DNA of 64,000 nt from Nitrosovibrio sp. Nv6 (GTDB lineage Bacteria > Pseudomonadota > Gammaproteobacteria > Burkholderiales > Nitrosomonadaceae): the NCBI RefSeq assembly GCF_900110495.1, contig NZ_FODX01000005.1, positions 124,001 through 188,000 on the forward strand, in the 5' to 3' direction. The notes under the pieces were generated by a model. The model saw nothing but the letters and a program-made list of their open reading frames with translations, had not been told where the DNA came from and did no database searches. This document shows positions 1 to 10,597 of the stretch, piece after piece. Each line of letters starts with the position of its first letter. Position 1 is the first letter of the stretch. A program made the position numbers and the translations under genes.

Positions 1-223
1 AGATTGCCCGGCTATAATGGTAAAGTTCATGCCCGGCATCGGTCAGATAGATTTTCTTGCCTATTTGTTCGAAGAGGGGCAAATCAATGTTGTCTTCTAA
101 TTGCTTGATTTGCATCGACACCGCGGGCTGGGTCAGATAGAGTTCTTCCGCAGCGCGCGAGAAACTCAGGTTGCGAGCAACTGATTCGAAAACTTTTAGC
201 TGTCTCAGGGTGACATGCAGCAT
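1..223 (-). CDS. cbbR: LysR-family regulator CbbR, N-terminal part (cut by the window edge)
   Basis: Only the first 74 codons lie in the window; the rest runs off the left edge. Translation of the minus strand from the ATG at 223 begins MLHVTLRQLKVFESVARNLS and continues through a typical LysR winged helix-turn-helix, with SFSRAAEELYLTQPAVSMQI as the recognition segment. LysR proteins bind DNA as tetramers and respond to a metabolite through a C-terminal domain that is not visible here. The gene is divergent from the RuBisCO operon with 158 bp between the two starts, the classic place of CbbR, which activates cbb genes in autotrophs. The family is certain; the CbbR name rests on position. Confidence 0.88.
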   Translation of the reverse strand, partial: MLHVTLRQLKVFESVARNLSFSRAAEELYLTQPAVSMQIKQLEDNIDLPLFEQIGKKIYLTDAGHELYHYSRAI

Positions 224-1851
<1,628 letters not shown>

Positions 1852-1874
1852 CACACACCAAGGAGAAAATAATT

Positions 1875-2309
1875 ATGATGACCAATATAGGAAACCGCCT
1901 CACGCAGGGGCAGTTCTCTTTTCTGCCTCCGCTGACGGATAAGCAAATCTCGGCGCAAATCAAGTATGCGTTGAAGAATGGCTGGGCGATAGGTATCGAA
2001 TACACTGACGATCCGCATCCACGCAATACTTATTGGGAAATGTTCGGCAATCCGATGTTCGATCTGAAAGATCCTGCCGGCATCCTGGCGGAGATCAATG
2101 ACTGCCGCAAAACGTACCCGAGCCATTATATCCGGGTAACCGCGTTTAACTCGACGCGCGGCGTGGAAAGTCCGACGATGTCTTATATCGTCAATCGTCC
2201 GAAGACAGAACCGGGCTTTGGATTGGTACGCCAGGAAGTGGAAGGCCGTAGCATTCGTTACACCATTCATTCCTACGCAACGGACAAACCCGAAGCCGAA
2301 AGGTATTAA
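1875..2309 (+). CDS. cbbS: RuBisCO small subunit, red-type
   Basis: Small subunit that caps the L8 core of RuBisCO and stabilises the enzyme. The 144-residue product contains the family's QFSFLPPLTDKQISAQIKYA opening, the GWAIGIEYTDDPHPRNTYWE segment, and the C-terminal extension (around 113-135, EPGFGLVRQEVEGRSIRYT) that forms the beta-hairpin found only in red-type small subunits. AAGGAG lies about 10 nt upstream. Two ATGs are adjacent (1875 and 1878), so the true start may be one codon later. It is co-transcribed with cbbL and followed by two stem-loops before cbbX. Confidence 0.96.
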   Translation: MMTNIGNRLTQGQFSFLPPLTDKQISAQIKYALKNGWAIGIEYTDDPHPRNTYWEMFGNPMFDLKDPAGILAEINDCRKTYPSHYIRVTAFNSTRGVESPTMSYIVNRPKTEPGFGLVRQEVEGRSIRYTIHSYATDKPEAERY

Positions 2310-2318
2310 TCGGGCCTT

Positions 2319-2341
2319 CCCCATCCCTTCTAGGGACGGGG
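2319..2341 (+). terminator. Short GC-rich stem-loop directly after cbbS
   Basis: CCCC-A-TCCC at 2319-2327 pairs with GGGA-C-GGGG at 2333-2341, giving eight base pairs with one A/C mismatch and a five-base loop, ten bases after the cbbS stop. No T-run follows, so it is more likely a 3' mRNA stabiliser or part of a two-hairpin attenuator than a full terminator. Confidence 0.4.
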
Positions 2342-2349
2342 AGCGATCC

Positions 2350-2399
2350 GGGGCGCAGGTGAACGATGATTGAATGCTGCTTGCATTCACCTGCGCCCC
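2350..2399 (+). terminator. Large inverted repeat between cbbS and cbbX (possible attenuator)
   Basis: GGGGCGCAGGTGAA (2350-2363) and TTCACCTGCGCCCC (2386-2399) are perfect 14-bp complements. The 22-base loop holds a second repeat, TGAATGC (2371-2377) against GCATTCA (2383-2389), which shares bases with the long arm, so the two stems are mutually exclusive. No U-tract follows. Such spacers usually lower expression of the downstream activase relative to the very abundant cbbLS message; that role is inferred. Confidence 0.55.
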
Positions 2400-2491
2400 A
2401 TCCTGAACTTGCGGGACAACCCTCGTGTCCTGTTAAATCAAAATAAAGTAATGCATGTTTAATACAATGTGCTTAATTGTGTGGATCAAAC

Positions 2492-3448
2492 GTGAAAAAA
2501 CATCCAAACGAACCTGTCCCATCCGATAGCAGTTCAATTGATCTGGACGCGGAATTTCGCGCTTCCAATATCAAGGAAGTACTGGATAAGCTTGATCTTG
2601 AATTGATCGGCTTGAAACCTGTAAAAACTCGCATTCGCGAGACCGCAGCGCTATTGCTGGTCGACCGCGTGCGCAAGAAACTGGATCTGACCGCCGGAGC
2701 GCCAAGCCTGCACATGAGTTTTACCGGCAACCCGGGCACCGGAAAGACCACAGTGGCGCTACGCATGTCCGAGATCCTGCACCGCCTGGGTTACGTGCGT
2801 GAAGGACATCTTGTTTCCGTTACGCGCGACGATCTGGTGGGTCAATATATCGGCCATACTGCACCAAAGACCAAGGAGGTGCTGAAGAAAGCGATGGGTG
2901 GAGTGCTTTTCATCGATGAGGCCTATTACCTCTACAAGCCCGAGAACGAGCGCGATTATGGCGCGGAATCGATAGAAATCTTGTTGCAGACAATGGAAAA
3001 CAATCGGGAAGATCTGGTTGTAATTCTTGCAGGCTACAAAGACCGTATGGAAAAGTTCTTCCGCAGTAATCCTGGCATGCGTTCACGTATCGCCCATCAT
3101 ATCGACTTTCCCGACTACAGTGCCGATGAATTGGTTGCTATAGCCAAACTCATGCTGGCTGCCCAGAATTACCGCTTCAGCCCTGAGGGTGAAAAAGCTT
3201 TTGGCGAATATATCCGGCTAAGAATGAAAATGGAACATTTCGCCAATGCCCGGTCGGTCCGCAATGCCCTTGATCGGGCGCGGTTGCGGCAGGCCAATCG
3301 GTTGTTCGAGGGAGCAAAAAAGAACCTCTCGCGAACCGACCTGATGACCATCGAAGCCGAAGACATCCGCGCGAGCCGCGTATTCAAAGAGGGCGCGGTT
3401 GATCTGGATGGCGACGAGGGCGCGAACCATGCATCAGCAGCCGGCTGA
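2492..3448 (+). CDS. cbbX: CbbX, AAA+ red-type RuBisCO activase
   Basis: ATP-driven hexameric motor that pulls on the C-terminus of red-type CbbL to release inhibitory sugar phosphates. The 318-residue product shows Walker [10 protein letters not shown] (79-87), the aromatic pore loop GQYIGHT (117-123), Walker B VLFIDEA (138-144), and downstream sensor and lid regions with conserved arginines ([10 protein letters not shown]). An in-frame TTG at 2477 would add five residues; the GTG at 2492 is preferred because GGA lies about 6 nt before it and MKKHPNEP is a plausible N-terminus. Third gene of the cbb operon, followed by a strong terminator. Confidence 0.93.
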   Translation: MKKHPNEPVPSDSSSIDLDAEFRASNIKEVLDKLDLELIGLKPVKTRIRETAALLLVDRVRKKLDLTAGAPSLHMSFTGNPGTGKTTVALRMSEILHRLGYVREGHLVSVTRDDLVGQYIGHTAPKTKEVLKKAMGGVLFIDEAYYLYKPENERDYGAESIEILLQTMENNREDLVVILAGYKDRMEKFFRSNPGMRSRIAHHIDFPDYSADELVAIAKLMLAAQNYRFSPEGEKAFGEYIRLRMKMEHFANARSVRNALDRARLRQANRLFEGAKKNLSRTDLMTIEAEDIRASRVFKEGAVDLDGDEGANHASAAG

Positions 3449-3567
3449 TCGTGCAATTACTCAAAACCCCAGTTCATAAGAGCATCCAAATATCCCTTCC
3501 TGACTCATCTGAACAATCCGGCCCCGGTTTTTCTTGTTAACCCGGATTGTTGTGAGGTTTTCGTCTG

Positions 3568-3599
3568 ATGGGCGCCCGGAACCGGGCGCCCATTTTTAT
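3568..3599 (+). terminator. Rho-independent terminator of the cbbLSX operon
   Basis: ATGGGCGCCCGG (3568-3579) pairs perfectly with CCGGGCGCCCAT (3582-3593) around a two-base AA gap; in practice the loop would open to about four to six bases. A T-rich tail (TTTTTATT) follows from 3593. A second inverted repeat, ACAATCCGG (3513-3521) with CCGGATTGT (3542-3550), lies just upstream. Confidence 0.88.
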
Positions 3600-3704
3600 T
3601 GCAGACGGTTGGCTCATCGGTAGTTAACAACCTGTAAGGCGCGGTTAAGCGATCGCACGTTATACTGCTTTCAGTACCGATGTATATCGATTGGAAATTA
3701 ACTG

Positions 3705-5543
3705 ATGCGCCCCACCCGCCTGGAAAAACCTTCGGCTAATCGCAATGACTGGCGAACCATTCGTTCCCTGCTGCCCTATCTATGGGAATTTAAAGGCAGG
3801 GTGGTACTCGCACTTGCACTGCTGGTGATGGCCAAGCTCGCGAATGTCACCGTACCACTGATTCTGAAAGAGATTATCGATGCCCTCGATCGTCCGCGTG
3901 CCATGATGGTTCTGCCAGTTCTGCTGCTTGCCGGTTACGGCATATTGCGCCTGTGCAGCACGCTGTTCGGCGAGTTGCGGGACGCCGTGTTTGCCAAGGT
4001 GACGCAGCGCGCAATCCGGCGAGTGGCCATTAAGGTGTTTGGCCACTTGCACGCGTTATCGCTGCGCTTCCACCTGCAGCGCCAGACCGGCGGCGTATCG
4101 CGCGATATCGAGCGCGGGACGCGCGGTATTTCCTTCCTGCTTAATTTCATGCTGTTCAATATCCTGCCGACTTTGCTGGAAATCGGTCTGGTCGCCGCTA
4201 TTCTGATTTCCCGGTACGACATCTGGTTCTCGGTGATCATCTTTGTCACGCTGGCGGCCTATATTGCGCTCACGCTCATCGTCACAGAATGGCGCATGAT
4301 TTTCCGCCGAACCATGAACGACATGGACTCGAAAGCCAACACCCAGGCTATTGATAGCTTGCTGAACTATGAGACGGTCAAATATTTCGGAAATGAGTCA
4401 TGGGAAGCGCGGCGCTACGATGAGCACATGGAGAAATGGGAAATCGCTGCCGTGCGCAACCAGACTTCACTCGCCGCACTTAACTCCGGACAGAGCGCCA
4501 TTATTGCGATAGGTGTAACGTTACTGCTGTGGCTGGCGGCTGATGGTGTGATCAAAGGCACGATGTCGCTTGGCGATCTGGTGCTGGTCAATACTTTCAT
4601 GCTGCAACTTTATATGCCTTTGCATTTTCTTGGGTTCGTTTATCGCGAAATCAAGCATTCGTTGGCTGACATGGAAAAAATGTTCAATTTACTGGCGGAG
4701 CATGAGGAGATAAGAGATAAACCAGGCGCTCGCGATCTCATCCCGGGCAATGCGGCAGTTCGTTTCGAGGAAGTCAATTTTAGCTACGAGCCTAATCGCC
4801 AGATTCTGTTTGATGTAGGATTTGATATCCCGCCGGGTGGCAATATCGCTGTGGTCGGGCATAGTGGATCCGGCAAATCAACGTTGGCGCGCCTGTTGTT
4901 TCGCTTCTATGATGTCACCAGCGGCTGTATTCTGATAAACGGACAGGACATCAGAGACGTGACACAGAAGAGCCTGCGCGCAACTATCGGTATCGTTCCC
5001 CAGGACTCGGTCCTGTTTAACGACAGCATTTATTACAATATAGCCTACGGACGTCCTGACGCAACCCGCGAGGAGGTAATCGAAGCTGCGAGGTCGGCTC
5101 ACCTTCACGATTTTATCGTCAGTCTGCCAGATGAGTATGAAACTCCCGTGGGAGAACGCGGGTTAAAGCTCTCCGGGGGAGAAAAACAACGTGTTGCCAT
5201 CGCCCGCGCAATCCTGAAAAACCCCAAGATCCTTATCTTTGACGAGGCCACTTCAGCATTGGACTCCGAGTCGGAAAAAGCCATTCAAACAGAGCTCAAG
5301 CGTGTGGCCGCGAATCGCACGACCCTGACCATTGCCCACCGCCTGTCCACCATAGTCGATGCCGACGAGATTCTGGTTATGGACAAAGGCCGCATTATCG
5401 AACGAGGCGCCCACCGGGAACTCCTTGCGGCGAAAGGAGCCTACACTTATATGTGGAAGCTACAACAGCAGGAAGAGCAAACCCGGCTGCAACTATTGGA
5501 CAACAGCGGGTATAACCTGGAAACTGCAACAGCGAAAGACTAG
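3705..5543 (+). CDS. Atm1/ABCB7-type ABC exporter (fused membrane and ATPase domains)
   Basis: A 612-residue half-transporter: about six membrane spans in residues 25-330, then an ATPase domain with Walker A GHSGSGKST near 385, signature LSGGEKQRVAIARAI near 490 and Walker B ILIFDEATSALD near 510. The segment HLHALSLRFHLQRQTGGVSR followed by DIERGTRGISFLL is diagnostic of the Atm1/HMT1 group, which exports glutathione conjugates, polysulfide or metal-thiol complexes and in mitochondria supports cytosolic Fe-S assembly. The bacterial substrate cannot be read from sequence. It stands alone between the cbb terminator and psd. The ATG at 3705 begins an unbroken frame. Confidence 0.9.
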   Translation: MRPTRLEKPSANRNDWRTIRSLLPYLWEFKGRVVLALALLVMAKLANVTVPLILKEIIDALDRPRAMMVLPVLLLAGYGILRLCSTLFGELRDAVFAKVTQRAIRRVAIKVFGHLHALSLRFHLQRQTGGVSRDIERGTRGISFLLNFMLFNILPTLLEIGLVAAILISRYDIWFSVIIFVTLAAYIALTLIVTEWRMIFRRTMNDMDSKANTQAIDSLLNYETVKYFGNESWEARRYDEHMEKWEIAAVRNQTSLAALNSGQSAIIAIGVTLLLWLAADGVIKGTMSLGDLVLVNTFMLQLYMPLHFLGFVYREIKHSLADMEKMFNLLAEHEEIRDKPGARDLIPGNAAVRFEEVNFSYEPNRQILFDVGFDIPPGGNIAVVGHSGSGKSTLARLLFRFYDVTSGCILINGQDIRDVTQKSLRATIGIVPQDSVLFNDSIYYNIAYGRPDATREEVIEAARSAHLHDFIVSLPDEYETPVGERGLKLSGGEKQRVAIARAILKNPKILIFDEATSALDSESEKAIQTELKRVAANRTTLTIAHRLSTIVDADEILVMDKGRIIERGAHRELLAAKGAYTYMWKLQQQEEQTRLQLLDNSGYNLETATAKD

Positions 5544-5731
5544 GGAGAATATGAAATCGGGTTGAACAGATTTGTTTTGCGCTGGATAGCAAGGGTTTCA
5601 ACAGGATAATGAGGTGTTGCGCCATCGCCGAAATCATTCGGGGCATTGTGCGAAAAATATGCGTGGCTTTATCGAGACTTAATCAGGCCGCCGTAATATA
5701 ATTTATCTCTTTTTTGCTTCAGGTATTTAAT

Positions 5732-6604
5732 GTGCTAGCTGCTTCTTTTTCCGTTTTCCCTCAATACCTGCTGCCTAAACAGGCCATGACGGTATTTGCG
5801 GGACAGGTTGCCAATGCGGAGGCAGGCCCCATCACTACCTTTATCATTCGACGGTTCGTCGCGCATTACGGCGTGAATATGGATGAAGCCGTGAATCCTG
5901 ATATTCGGAGTTACCGGACTTTTAATGATTTTTTTACCAGGGCGCTGCTTTTGGACAGACGCCCTATCGCTCAAGCAGATTATATTTCTCCTGCGGATGG
6001 AACGATAAGCCAACTCGGCATCATTTCAGGCGATCAAATTTTTCAGGCTAAAGGGCACAATTACTCCGCTGTTGCGCTGGTAGGAGGCGACATCAAACTG
6101 GCTGAGAAATTCCAGGGCGGCAGTTTTGCGACGGTGTATTTAAGCCCTAAAGACTACCATCGCGTTCATATGCCATGTGATGGCCGCCTCACTCGCATGA
6201 TTCATGTTCCAGGAGCGTTGTTCTCCGTTAATCCACGAACTGTCCGCGGCGTTCCCGCCCTTTTTGCTCGAAACGAACGCGTGATCTGTGTATTTGAATC
6301 GGAAAGTGGCCCGTTTGTATTGGCACTGGTCGGCGCCACGATCGTAGGCAGCGTATCTACGGTATGGCATGGTGTGGTTAATCCCCGGGATTCCGAGGAT
6401 GCTCGCGAGGTCCGCGAGTGGCGATACGATTCACAAGATCTGGTGTTCAGGAAAGGCGATGAAATGGGACGGTTTCAACTAGGCTCAACGGTTGTAGCGT
6501 TATTTCCCAAAAACAGTTTAGTGTTCAACCCGCTTTGGGCGCCCAATCGAAATGTCCGCTTCGGCGAGATGATGGCCATGAAAGCAGACGACCATAATAA
6601 CTAG
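5732..6604 (+). CDS. psd: Phosphatidylserine decarboxylase proenzyme
   Basis: Converts phosphatidylserine to phosphatidylethanolamine at the inner membrane. The product is about 290 residues and cleaves itself at the LGST motif (about 250-253), where the Ser becomes the pyruvoyl group. The charge-relay residues lie in SPADGTISQLG (Asp) and YHRVHMPCDG (His). Residue pattern and length match the long proteobacterial Psd, not the short form of many alphaproteobacteria. The GTG at 5732 is chosen: AGG lies 8 nt upstream and the product opens like the family (FPQYLLPKQAMT). A TTG at 5714 would add six residues but lacks a binding site. Confidence 0.93.
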   Translation: MLAASFSVFPQYLLPKQAMTVFAGQVANAEAGPITTFIIRRFVAHYGVNMDEAVNPDIRSYRTFNDFFTRALLLDRRPIAQADYISPADGTISQLGIISGDQIFQAKGHNYSAVALVGGDIKLAEKFQGGSFATVYLSPKDYHRVHMPCDGRLTRMIHVPGALFSVNPRTVRGVPALFARNERVICVFESESGPFVLALVGATIVGSVSTVWHGVVNPRDSEDAREVREWRYDSQDLVFRKGDEMGRFQLGSTVVALFPKNSLVFNPLWAPNRNVRFGEMMAMKADDHNN

Positions 6605-6775
6605 AAGTCATATCTACTTTCAGTAGGTCAACTTAAACACGTCGCACTGTCCAACGGTAGCAAATCTCTGAATAAATCAAGTATCCAAGACAATTCGCAG
6701 CCGATCGCGAATACCAACAGCCTCCCGGTTACCGCTGTAACTCGTGCAATTCAATACCCGCTGAGCATTTTTTTA

Positions 6776-7822
6776 TCAGGCTAAGGCACTCTTCAATCTA
6801 ACCGGAGGCGTATCATCGGCTGTATTGTCGGTGAATTCCAACGGACAAGGAGTTTCGTCGGCAAGTTGTCGTCCCACTCGCAATAATATCTCCCGAAATT
6901 CCTTGCCCACCTCGGCATGCTGCAGTCCGTACGCTACCGTTGCCTCCAGAAAGCCCACCTTGCTGCCGCAATCATAGTGCCTGCCTTCGTAATGGAAGGC
7001 CATCACGGGCTCCAGTTTGAGAAGACGGGATATCGCGTCTGTCAGTTGAATTTCTCCTCCTGTTCCCGGATCCAGGTTTGCGATGCACTCAAAAATGGCG
7101 GGTGAAAGAATATAGCGTCCTATGATAGCCATGGTAGAAGGCGCTGCTTCGGGAGAAGGCTTTTCAACCAAACTGCGAATTTTCATGGTGCGGCTCCCGG
7201 TATCCCCGCCGACAGCATCCACAATCCCATAACGGCGTGTATCCTCTCGGGATACCTGCCTGACAGCGACGAGACTGGCCGGTGTTTGCTCGTATTGAGA
7301 AATCATCTGCGCCAGTACGGAAGGCTGACCGTCAATCAGATCGTCCGGGAGCAGTACGGCGAAAGGTTCGTTGCCAATCAGGTGCCGTGCGCAATAAATA
7401 GCATGCCCCAAGCCCTTGGGCTCTTCCTGGCGGACAAAGCTGAAATGGATGCCGCCTGGTGTCAGCTGCCGCAACATTTTCAATGAAGCGTGCTTTCCTT
7501 GCGATGCCAGTTCGTTTTCCAGTTCCACCGCTCGATGAAGATGGTCCTCAATGGATCGCTTGCTGCGGTGGGTTATGAAAATGATCTCTTCAATACCTGC
7601 GGCGGCTGCTTCATCAACGGCATACTGAATCAGGGGCTTGTCTACAATGGGAAGCATTTCCTTGGCTACCGCCTTGGTCGCAGGCAGGAAACGAGTACCC
7701 AGGCCGGCGACGGGGAACACTGCTTTACGCACCGCTCGTGTGGATTTGCGAATTGAGGACGCCCCGCTGAGCGGCCGTACTTCTTTTCGGTTTGCAGTTG
7801 CAGATGTGGCGGAAATGCTCAT
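6776..7822 (-). CDS. galU: UTP-glucose-1-phosphate uridylyltransferase, N-extended paralogue
   Basis: Makes UDP-glucose from UTP and glucose-1-phosphate for envelope polysaccharides and trehalose or glycogen metabolism. The nucleotide-binding loop [11 protein letters not shown] is at 40-50, the acidic LLPDDLIDG in the middle and the sugar-binding VEKPSPE and [14 protein letters not shown] downstream. At 348 residues it is about 50 longer than the other copy at 42.3-43.2 kb; the extra material is a 32-residue basic, Ser/Ala-rich N-terminus plus a C-terminal tail. GGGAGAG before the ATG at 7822 supports the long start. It follows the cytochrome gene after about 120 bp. Confidence 0.92.
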   Translation of the reverse strand: MSISATSATANRKEVRPLSGASSIRKSTRAVRKAVFPVAGLGTRFLPATKAVAKEMLPIVDKPLIQYAVDEAAAAGIEEIIFITHRSKRSIEDHLHRAVELENELASQGKHASLKMLRQLTPGGIHFSFVRQEEPKGLGHAIYCARHLIGNEPFAVLLPDDLIDGQPSVLAQMISQYEQTPASLVAVRQVSREDTRRYGIVDAVGGDTGSRTMKIRSLVEKPSPEAAPSTMAIIGRYILSPAIFECIANLDPGTGGEIQLTDAISRLLKLEPVMAFHYEGRHYDCGSKVGFLEATVAYGLQHAEVGKEFREILLRVGRQLADETPCPLEFTDNTADDTPPVRLKSALA

Positions 7823-7941
7823 GACTACTCTCCCTGATTATTTCGTTTTACATTGATAATTTGTACCACACCATAGGAACTCTACGGATGGTCCATTCGA
7901 ATGAGTTTGATTCCACATACAAACTCCAATTTTTCCGTTAA

Positions 7942-9501
7942 CTAAAGTTGCCGCATATAAGCCACAAGATCGGACTTTTCCTCATCCGTAAGCTTGAGCT
8001 GTAGTACCAGATTGAAAAATTCGACGGTATCCTCGAGCGTTAGCAAACGGCCGTCGTGCAGATAAGGGGGGCTGTCTTTAATGCCGCGCAGTGTAAACGT
8101 CTTCATTGGCCCGTCCCCTGGCTCGTTGAGGAAACGTTCGAGTTTCAGGTCGTGCATTTGGTGGTCAAGGAAAGCGGGCGGCTGATGGCAGCTTGCACAC
8201 TTGCCTTTTCCGAAAAAAACTTTCTCACCGCGAAGTTCCCTTGGGGTTGCTTTAGCCGTATCAAGCCTGCCCTGCGTATCCAGTTTGGGTGCGGGCGGAA
8301 AATCGAACATATTTTGAAGCTGCGCCATATGGCTTACGTGAATTCGATCAAAAATCGTAAAACCCTTCTTCATCGCGTGAATTGGATCGCCGTTGAAATA
8401 GGCCGTCCGAAATTCAAACTCGGTGAAATCCTCCACTGAACGCAAGCTGCGCTTTGAACCATGAATCTGCTGGTTATACATTCCGCGCAAGCTGGTTGTA
8501 TCCAGCCGAAAACGCCGCTCCTCCGGCCTGATATCGGGATTGAGATGGAACTGCCCAGTCGTATGACCATTTACATGGCAATCGAGACAAGTAACACCCA
8601 GGCTGGGCTGAGTGCTTTTACGGTCATCCGTAGGATTGAATTCCTCTTGCGGGAAAGGAGTAAGCAGCATTCTGAAGCCATCCAGCTGTACTGGCGTGAG
8701 GATGTCCTTGAAGAGACGGTAAAAATTGTTGATCGAGACAACCTCGCCTCGAGAAACATCCCCTAGTTCAGGCCGGTTCTGAAGAAAAATTGCCGGGGGA
8801 AACTCCGGCAGGAACGCTTCTGGCAAATCGAATTCGACGTCAAATCGCTCCAACCGGGGAAACATTTTGGTTTGGACTTGAGGAAAAACCTGTCCCCCCG
8901 GGGCCTGTTTCGGATGTGGCAGGGAGGGATACGGAAATAGGTTTTTACTGCGTATTTCTGCCGGAGACATATCGGCTAATTTTTGCCAGCTTGTTCCCGA
9001 CGCCAAACGTGCGGTGGGTCCAACCGCCAACGGTTTACCGCGCGACATTTTCGCTTCCCGATCAAGCCGTGGGGTTAAATCGTAGCGCCGGAGCAGCAAC
9101 TCATGCTGAGTCTTCATGACCTGGGGACGGTCGGCCACGTCCGCTTTCATGATCTCTTCGAAAGTTTGCATCGGCTTCTTGGCATTCAGGGGGTCACGAT
9201 AAAAATCAAACCCAAGTATCTTTCCGTCGTCGGGCTGATTTTCAAAAGCAGGTGAAGAAGGCATTGCATTCGGGGCGGCAAAGACGCTGGATCGGTCGTG
9301 CTCGGTTTTTTTCTGCTCGGGCCGTGTAATTTCGGTTTGACGGACGGTTTGAGCGTCGGTAATAGCATCCCGCGATTGCCCGCTGGCCGGGTGCATGCTC
9401 CTTTCGCTTCCGCTTTGGCCAGTTTGGCCAATGGCACTATTCATTCCCGCGCTTAAGCTGATGCATACCAAACCCAGTATCAGGAAATTCACTTTTTTCA
9501 T
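7942..9501 (-). CDS. Periplasmic diheme c-type cytochrome of the MauG/CcpA superfamily
   Basis: 519 residues with a clear signal peptide (MKKVNFLILGLVCISLSAGM, cleavage near SAIGQ). Two heme-attachment motifs, CLDCH near 305 and CASCH near 433. The C-terminal stretch MKTFTLRGIKDSPPYLHDGR followed by LLTLEDTVEFFN is the hallmark of bacterial cytochrome c peroxidase/MauG proteins. The roughly 250-residue N-terminal half has no recognisable fold, and the protein is longer than classical CcpA (about 330), so peroxidase activity is not assured; relatives are often annotated only as cytochrome. GGAGAT precedes the ATG. The divergence from CcpA and the nearby Crp/Fnr gene suggest redox-linked control, which is inference. 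Confidence 0.8.
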   Translation of the reverse strand: MKKVNFLILGLVCISLSAGMNSAIGQTGQSGSERSMHPASGQSRDAITDAQTVRQTEITRPEQKKTEHDRSSVFAAPNAMPSSPAFENQPDDGKILGFDFYRDPLNAKKPMQTFEEIMKADVADRPQVMKTQHELLLRRYDLTPRLDREAKMSRGKPLAVGPTARLASGTSWQKLADMSPAEIRSKNLFPYPSLPHPKQAPGGQVFPQVQTKMFPRLERFDVEFDLPEAFLPEFPPAIFLQNRPELGDVSRGEVVSINNFYRLFKDILTPVQLDGFRMLLTPFPQEEFNPTDDRKSTQPSLGVTCLDCHVNGHTTGQFHLNPDIRPEERRFRLDTTSLRGMYNQQIHGSKRSLRSVEDFTEFEFRTAYFNGDPIHAMKKGFTIFDRIHVSHMAQLQNMFDFPPAPKLDTQGRLDTAKATPRELRGEKVFFGKGKCASCHQPPAFLDHQMHDLKLERFLNEPGDGPMKTFTLRGIKDSPPYLHDGRLLTLEDTVEFFNLVLQLKLTDEEKSDLVAYMRQL

Positions 9502-9573
9502 GATAGATCTCCGTTTTTAAGCGCGAACAAGTCGAAGTTCTTATGCTCGCTTTTTTTCAGATCACCCACTGAT

Positions 9574-9813
9574 TCAGCTAATCCCTTTCAGCCCATATCG
9601 GCCAGGTTGGTTCCGTTTACTTATGGTATTTGTCATGGTGTTCGTTGACTGAGCGGCGTCTAGTTTTTCATGGAACATAAACCGGGTCTGTTCGAAAGCG
9701 CACACTAGACACGAATATTCGTCTCTGGAGATTTGTTTTTGAATAACGGCCTGGTTCTGCGCATTTCCCGAAGGTTCCTCCCAATGCCCCAACGTCATGT
9801 CCGGGGAACGCAT
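9574..9813 (-). CDS. Small hypothetical protein, probably coupled to the Crp/Fnr gene
   Basis: A 79-codon frame beginning MRSPDMTLGHWEEPSGNAQ. Its ATG (9813) lies 4 nt after the stop of the Crp/Fnr regulator, and an AGG within the end of that gene sits at ribosome-binding distance, the layout of translational coupling. The product is soluble, polar and has one CxxC pair (SCLVCAFEQ). The frame could open further upstream inside the regulator gene (9900), but that overlap makes a longer start unlikely. No family recognised; it may be a chance frame. Confidence 0.4.
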   Translation of the reverse strand: MRSPDMTLGHWEEPSGNAQNQAVIQKQISRDEYSCLVCAFEQTRFMFHEKLDAAQSTNTMTNTISKRNQPGRYGLKGIS

Positions 9814-9817
9814 TTTC

Positions 9818-10597
9818 TTACCTGCTTGACTGAAAAAATCTCTTGAATTCTTTTGTCGGAGGCTCGCCAGAACCAGCAGCAGCCACTGAACAATAAACAT
9901 CCAAGCGCTCGTATTCCTTTTTTACGACCGCATAGTTCTCGCCCGCGCTGGCTTCCAGCTGTCGACGGTCCACCACTGCGAGGTGCCCTCGCCTGCAACG
10001 AATCGCCCCGGCCGTTTGTAGCTTGTGCGCAGCCACTGTTACGCTTTCCCGGCGCACTCCCAGCATTATTCCGACCTGCTCATGCGTTATGTGAAGTTCA
10101 TTGCCTGGCAGTCGATCCAGACTCATCAGCAAGAGATAACTCAGCTGCTGGTCCACGGTATGATATCGATTGGAAACGGCTATCTGCTCCGTCTGGATCA
10201 TCAGCGCATGAGCAAAGCGCAGAAGTAGATGCTGCAACTCCCCGCCCAACTCGAATTCCCTTTTTAACAGATCTGCTTTAATGCGAAATGCACTACCCGA
10301 GCTCTGCACCACCATGCGCGCAAGACTGTTCTCGGCGCCAAAAAGAACGGAAATGCCAGCTACGCCCTCATTGCCTATGATTCCAGTCTGCGTGCACGCG
10401 CCGCTTTCCGTCTCGTACAAGCGGGCGACAATTGAGGTCGTTGGAAAATACAGATGCCTGATGGGCAGGTCGGGCTCGTAAATCACGTGACCTGCCGGCA
10501 TAGGCACAAATTCAAGAAGGGGCAACAACCGTGTATAACTTGCAAGAGGGAGTGCTGCAAGTATTCTGTTCAGCTTTGCACTGTGGGGTGGAGGCAT
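9818..10597 (-). CDS. Crp/Fnr-family transcriptional regulator
   Basis: 259 residues: an N-terminal cyclic-nucleotide-binding-like beta barrel (LLPLLEFVPMPAGHVIYEPD, then IRHLYFPTTSIVARLYETES), a dimerisation helix around 115-150, and a C-terminal winged helix (ITHEQVGIMLGVRRESVTVA near 170-190). The glycine pattern of a cAMP pocket is not preserved, and there is no N-terminal Cys cluster as in Fnr, so neither cAMP nor a [4Fe-4S] oxygen sensor is supported. The signal is unknown. Upstream of the cytochrome gene in the same orientation, and so a candidate regulator of it. No good ribosome binding site precedes the ATG. Confidence 0.85.
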   Translation of the reverse strand: MPPPHSAKLNRILAALPLASYTRLLPLLEFVPMPAGHVIYEPDLPIRHLYFPTTSIVARLYETESGACTQTGIIGNEGVAGISVLFGAENSLARMVVQSSGSAFRIKADLLKREFELGGELQHLLLRFAHALMIQTEQIAVSNRYHTVDQQLSYLLLMSLDRLPGNELHITHEQVGIMLGVRRESVTVAAHKLQTAGAIRCRRGHLAVVDRRQLEASAGENYAVVKKEYERLDVYCSVAAAGSGEPPTKEFKRFFQSSR

